From Rhodoferax sp. WC2427 (GTDB taxonomy: Bacteria > Pseudomonadota > Gammaproteobacteria > Burkholderiales > Burkholderiaceae_C), in assembly GCF_040822085.1 (NCBI RefSeq), contig NZ_CP162006.1, forward strand, positions 310,001 to 374,000: 64,000 nt of DNA, written 5' to 3'. Shown here piece by piece: positions 62,057 to 64,000 of this stretch. The number at the start of each line of letters is the position of its first letter. Position 1 is the stretch's first letter. The position numbers were made by a program, and so were the translations under genes. The notes beneath the pieces are model-generated. The model saw nothing but the letters and a program-made list of their open reading frames with translations, was not told the origin of the DNA and made no database searches.

Positions 62057-62757
62057 GGTTGGGCGGCCACCAGGGCCAGTGCCGCTTTTTCGGCCATGCG
62101 CTCGTCGGTGGTTTTGGCCACTTTGTCGCGGATGTAACGCGGCAGCGCCTGGTCGGCGGGCACGGCACCACCGGCGGCCAGCAAGGCCGGGGCCAGGCGC
62201 AGCATGGCCGTGGCGGTGGGCAGGGCGGTGGTGCGCAAGCCGTCGCTGGCAGGGATGCGGTCAACGTACACGGTGAATGGATTGCCCGCCTGGGCCCAGC
62301 CGGCCTCGTGTTGCAGATGCTCGGGCCGCAGCAGCTGGAAGTCGTCGCGCTGGACCCATTGGCCGTCCTGGTAGCGGTAAAAGCCGGTATAGACCTCGTC
62401 CATGCGCGCGTCCAGCAGCGCCTGCACCTGCAGCACACCGTGCTGGTGCCGGGCTTCTTCGGCCACGGCCATCAGGGTGTCAATGGGCAGCACCGGCACA
62501 TTCGCCCCAAACGCCAAGCCTTGCGCCACCGAGCAGGCCGTGCGCAGCCCGGTGAACGAGCCGGGGCCGCTGCCAAAGGCGATGGCTTCCAGCTGGTCCA
62601 GCCGCAGCCCGGCCTGGGCCAGCAAGGCCAGAATCGCCGGGATCAGCGTGCTGGAGGCCTGCGCCCCGCCCGGCCCGGCGTGCTGCCACACCTGCACGCC
62701 ATCGGTGGCGGCGATGGACAGGGTGTCGGTGCTGGTGTCGAAGGCTAACAAGTTCAT
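62053..62757 (-). CDS. tsaB: tRNA threonylcarbamoyladenosine biosynthesis protein TsaB
   Basis: 234 aa partner of TsaD/TsaE in making t6A37 in ANN-decoding tRNAs. It has the ASKHA-type start MNLLAFDTSTDTLSIA, then GSGPGSFTGLRTACSVAQGL, the TsaB signature, and LLDARMDEVYTGFYRYQDG. The first gene of tsaB-rimI-udg. The divergent gap to dacB holds a copy of the dispersed element. Confidence 0.95.
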   Translation of the reverse strand: MNLLAFDTSTDTLSIAATDGVQVWQHAGPGGAQASSTLIPAILALLAQAGLRLDQLEAIAFGSGPGSFTGLRTACSVAQGLAFGANVPVLPIDTLMAVAEEARHQHGVLQVQALLDARMDEVYTGFYRYQDGQWVQRDDFQLLRPEHLQHEAGWAQAGNPFTVYVDRIPASDGLRTTALPTATAMLRLAPALLAAGGAVPADQALPRYIRDKVAKTTDERMAEKAALALVAAQP

Positions 62758-62778
62758 GGGGCAGATTTACATAAGAAA

Positions 62779-62834
62779 GTGGCTGTCAGCGCAGGATTAT
62801 CTAGCGCAATCAGCTACCATTTCTATAGCTGATA
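62779..62834. repeat. Dispersed element-related sequence upstream of dacB
   Basis: GGCTGTCAGCGCAGGATTAT then CTAGCGCAATCAGCTACCAT and TTCTATAGCTGATAA, lying between the divergent tsaB and dacB starts. A loose match. It may carry the dacB promoter. Confidence 0.4.
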
Positions 62835-62838
62835 ACCT

Positions 62839-64000
62839 ATGACCTATTCCACACACTCCCCCCGATTCTGGCGCAGCCTGTGCGCTCTTGCTTTGTGGGC
62901 CGCATCCAGCCTGGCGCTGGCCCAGCGCCTGCCGCCCGATGTCGCCAACGCCCTGGCCCGGGCCAAGGTGCCGCAAGACGCCGTGAGCCTGTATGTGGCA
63001 CGCGCCGATGGGTTGGGCTCGCCGCGCCTGAGCCACCGGGCCAGCGTGCTGGTGAACCCGGCCTCGGTCATGAAGCTCGTCACCACCTTTGCCGCGCTCG
63101 ACACGCTGGGGGCCGACTACACCTGGAAAACCCGCTTCTACGCCGACGGCCCGCTCAAGGACGGCGTGCTCTACGGCAATTTGTACATCCAGGGCGGTGG
63201 CGACCCCAAGCTGGTGCTGGAGCGCATTGCCGCCACCTTTGCCGCCCTGCAAACCCGCGGCGTGCAAAAAGTGCGCGGCGACATCGTGCTGGACCACCAC
63301 CTCTTCGAGCCCGAAGCCCGCGACCCGGCCGAGTTTGACGGCCAGGCGCTCAGCCCCTACAACACCGCCCCCGACGGCCTGCTGGTCAACTTCAAGTCGC
63401 TGATCTTCACCTTCACCCCCGAGCCCGACAGCGGCATTGCCCGCATCCGCAGCGAGCCGCCGATTGCCGACGTGCAAATGGACGCGCAGGTGCCGCTCAG
63501 CACCCAAAGCTGCAACGACTGGCGCGGCGCGCTGCAGGCCGAGTTTGCCAACCCGGACCAGGTGCATTTCGGGGGCAGCTACCCGGTCAAATGCGGCGAA
63601 CGCGTCTGGCCCGTGGCCTACACCGACCCCGCCAGCTACGCCCGCCGGGTGCTGCAGGCCATGTACCTGGGGCTGGGCGGCAGCTTGACCGGCGTGGTGC
63701 GCGATGGCCGTACGCCAGGAGACGCCACCTGGCTGATGGACGCGCCCTCGCTGCCGCTGGGCGAGCTGATCGCCGATGTCAACAAATTCAGCAACAACGT
63801 AATGGCGCAGCAGATGTTCCTGACGCTGGGTCTGCAGGCGGGCCGACCCGGCACCTTTGCCGCGTCGCGCGCCGCCGTGGCCGCCTGGTGGCCGCAGGCC
63901 ATTGGCCGCAACGTGCCCGTGCCCACGCTGGAAAACGGCTCCGGCCTCAGCCGCGACGAGCGCACCAGCGCCAGCGCCCTGGGCCAGTTGCTGCGCCGCG
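62839..64000 (+). CDS. dacB: D-alanyl-D-alanine carboxypeptidase/endopeptidase PBP4 (3' truncated by window)
   Basis: Periplasmic class C penicillin-binding protein that trims and opens peptidoglycan cross-links. The ATG at 62839 begins a frame open to the window end (387 codons). Signal peptide MTYSTHSPRFWRSLCALALW ending SLALAQ. The SxxK nucleophile is S76-V-M-K79 in NPASVMKLVTTFAALD; the SxN motif is in NKFSNNVMAQQMF. The KTG box is beyond the window. The insert domain typical of PBP4 lies between. About 100 residues are probably missing. Confidence 0.93.
   Translation, partial: MTYSTHSPRFWRSLCALALWAASSLALAQRLPPDVANALARAKVPQDAVSLYVARADGLGSPRLSHRASVLVNPASVMKLVTTFAALDTLGADYTWKTRFYADGPLKDGVLYGNLYIQGGGDPKLVLERIAATFAALQTRGVQKVRGDIVLDHHLFEPEARDPAEFDGQALSPYNTAPDGLLVNFKSLIFTFTPEPDSGIARIRSEPPIADVQMDAQVPLSTQSCNDWRGALQAEFANPDQVHFGGSYPVKCGERVWPVAYTDPASYARRVLQAMYLGLGGSLTGVVRDGRTPGDATWLMDAPSLPLGELIADVNKFSNNVMAQQMFLTLGLQAGRPGTFAASRAAVAAWWPQAIGRNVPVPTLENGSGLSRDERTSASALGQLLRR

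Overview
The window reads as chromosomal DNA of a high-GC betaproteobacterium. Gene content and order (smg-dprA-LysM next to def-fmt, yajC-secDF, tsaB-rimI, an MxKDx-repeat protein) fit the Comamonadaceae, probably close to Rhodoferax or Polaromonas. This is inferred from protein resemblance and synteny, because no rRNA or tRNA gene is visible. Most of the window is ordinary, densely packed chromosome. One short AT-rich stretch (about 51.73-53.75 kb) stands out by composition and carries a phage-defence-type gene.

Layout. 0-9 kb: 3' part of a fused indolepyruvate oxidoreductase, the preprotein translocase genes yajC-secD-secF, and a large DUF1631 protein. 9-16 kb: smg, dprA and a LysM protein diverge from a tightly coupled def-fmt-azlC-azlD block, followed by pgk. 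16-25 kb: a two-gene ABC importer without a binding protein, ompW with two FNR-like boxes, a fatty-acid desaturase, pyk, fba, and a decayed EamA transporter. 25-36.5 kb: M20 peptidase, a membrane chemoreceptor, a FucU/RbsD-like mutarotase, a divergent MocR/PPOX pair, a second EF-G gene behind a long structured leader, a response regulator with a MarR gene, and recA-recX. 36.5-43.7 kb: a sugar/polyol cluster (ABC transporter, FGGY kinase, zinc polyol dehydrogenase, LacI regulator) with matching palindromic operators. 43.8-51.7 kb: rep, a small secreted protein and phospholipase A1 coupled by 4-bp overlaps, then an MFS permease and a FUSC-family protein. 51.7-56.3 kb: accessory region with an anti-phage dCTP-deaminase-like gene, a mini CDGSH protein, a YdeI-like protein, a Fic remnant and an intact Fic gene with a palindromic operator. 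56.4-64 kb: DTW-domain tRNA modification enzyme, transglutaminase-like protein, DUF1439 protein, a Met/Lys-rich MxKDx protein divergent from an exported MsrA, a GST, tsaB-rimI-udg, and the 5' part of dacB.

Two observations cut across the genes. First, a palindromic element of roughly 35-65 bp (core like AGCTGCTTACGC-TTATTCAATAAGCG) recurs about 15 times. It lies mostly just after stop codons, but it is also read through inside dprA, the udg homologue and probably fmt, and it supplies stop codons to the MocR and PPOX genes. Second, the EF-G paralogue has a near-consensus sigma-70 promoter (TGGACA-N17-TATAAT) followed by about 350 nt holding two possible short ORFs, an intrinsic terminator, an overlapping alternative hairpin and further hairpins. 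This is the layout of a transcription attenuator and is the strongest candidate here for an undescribed regulatory system.
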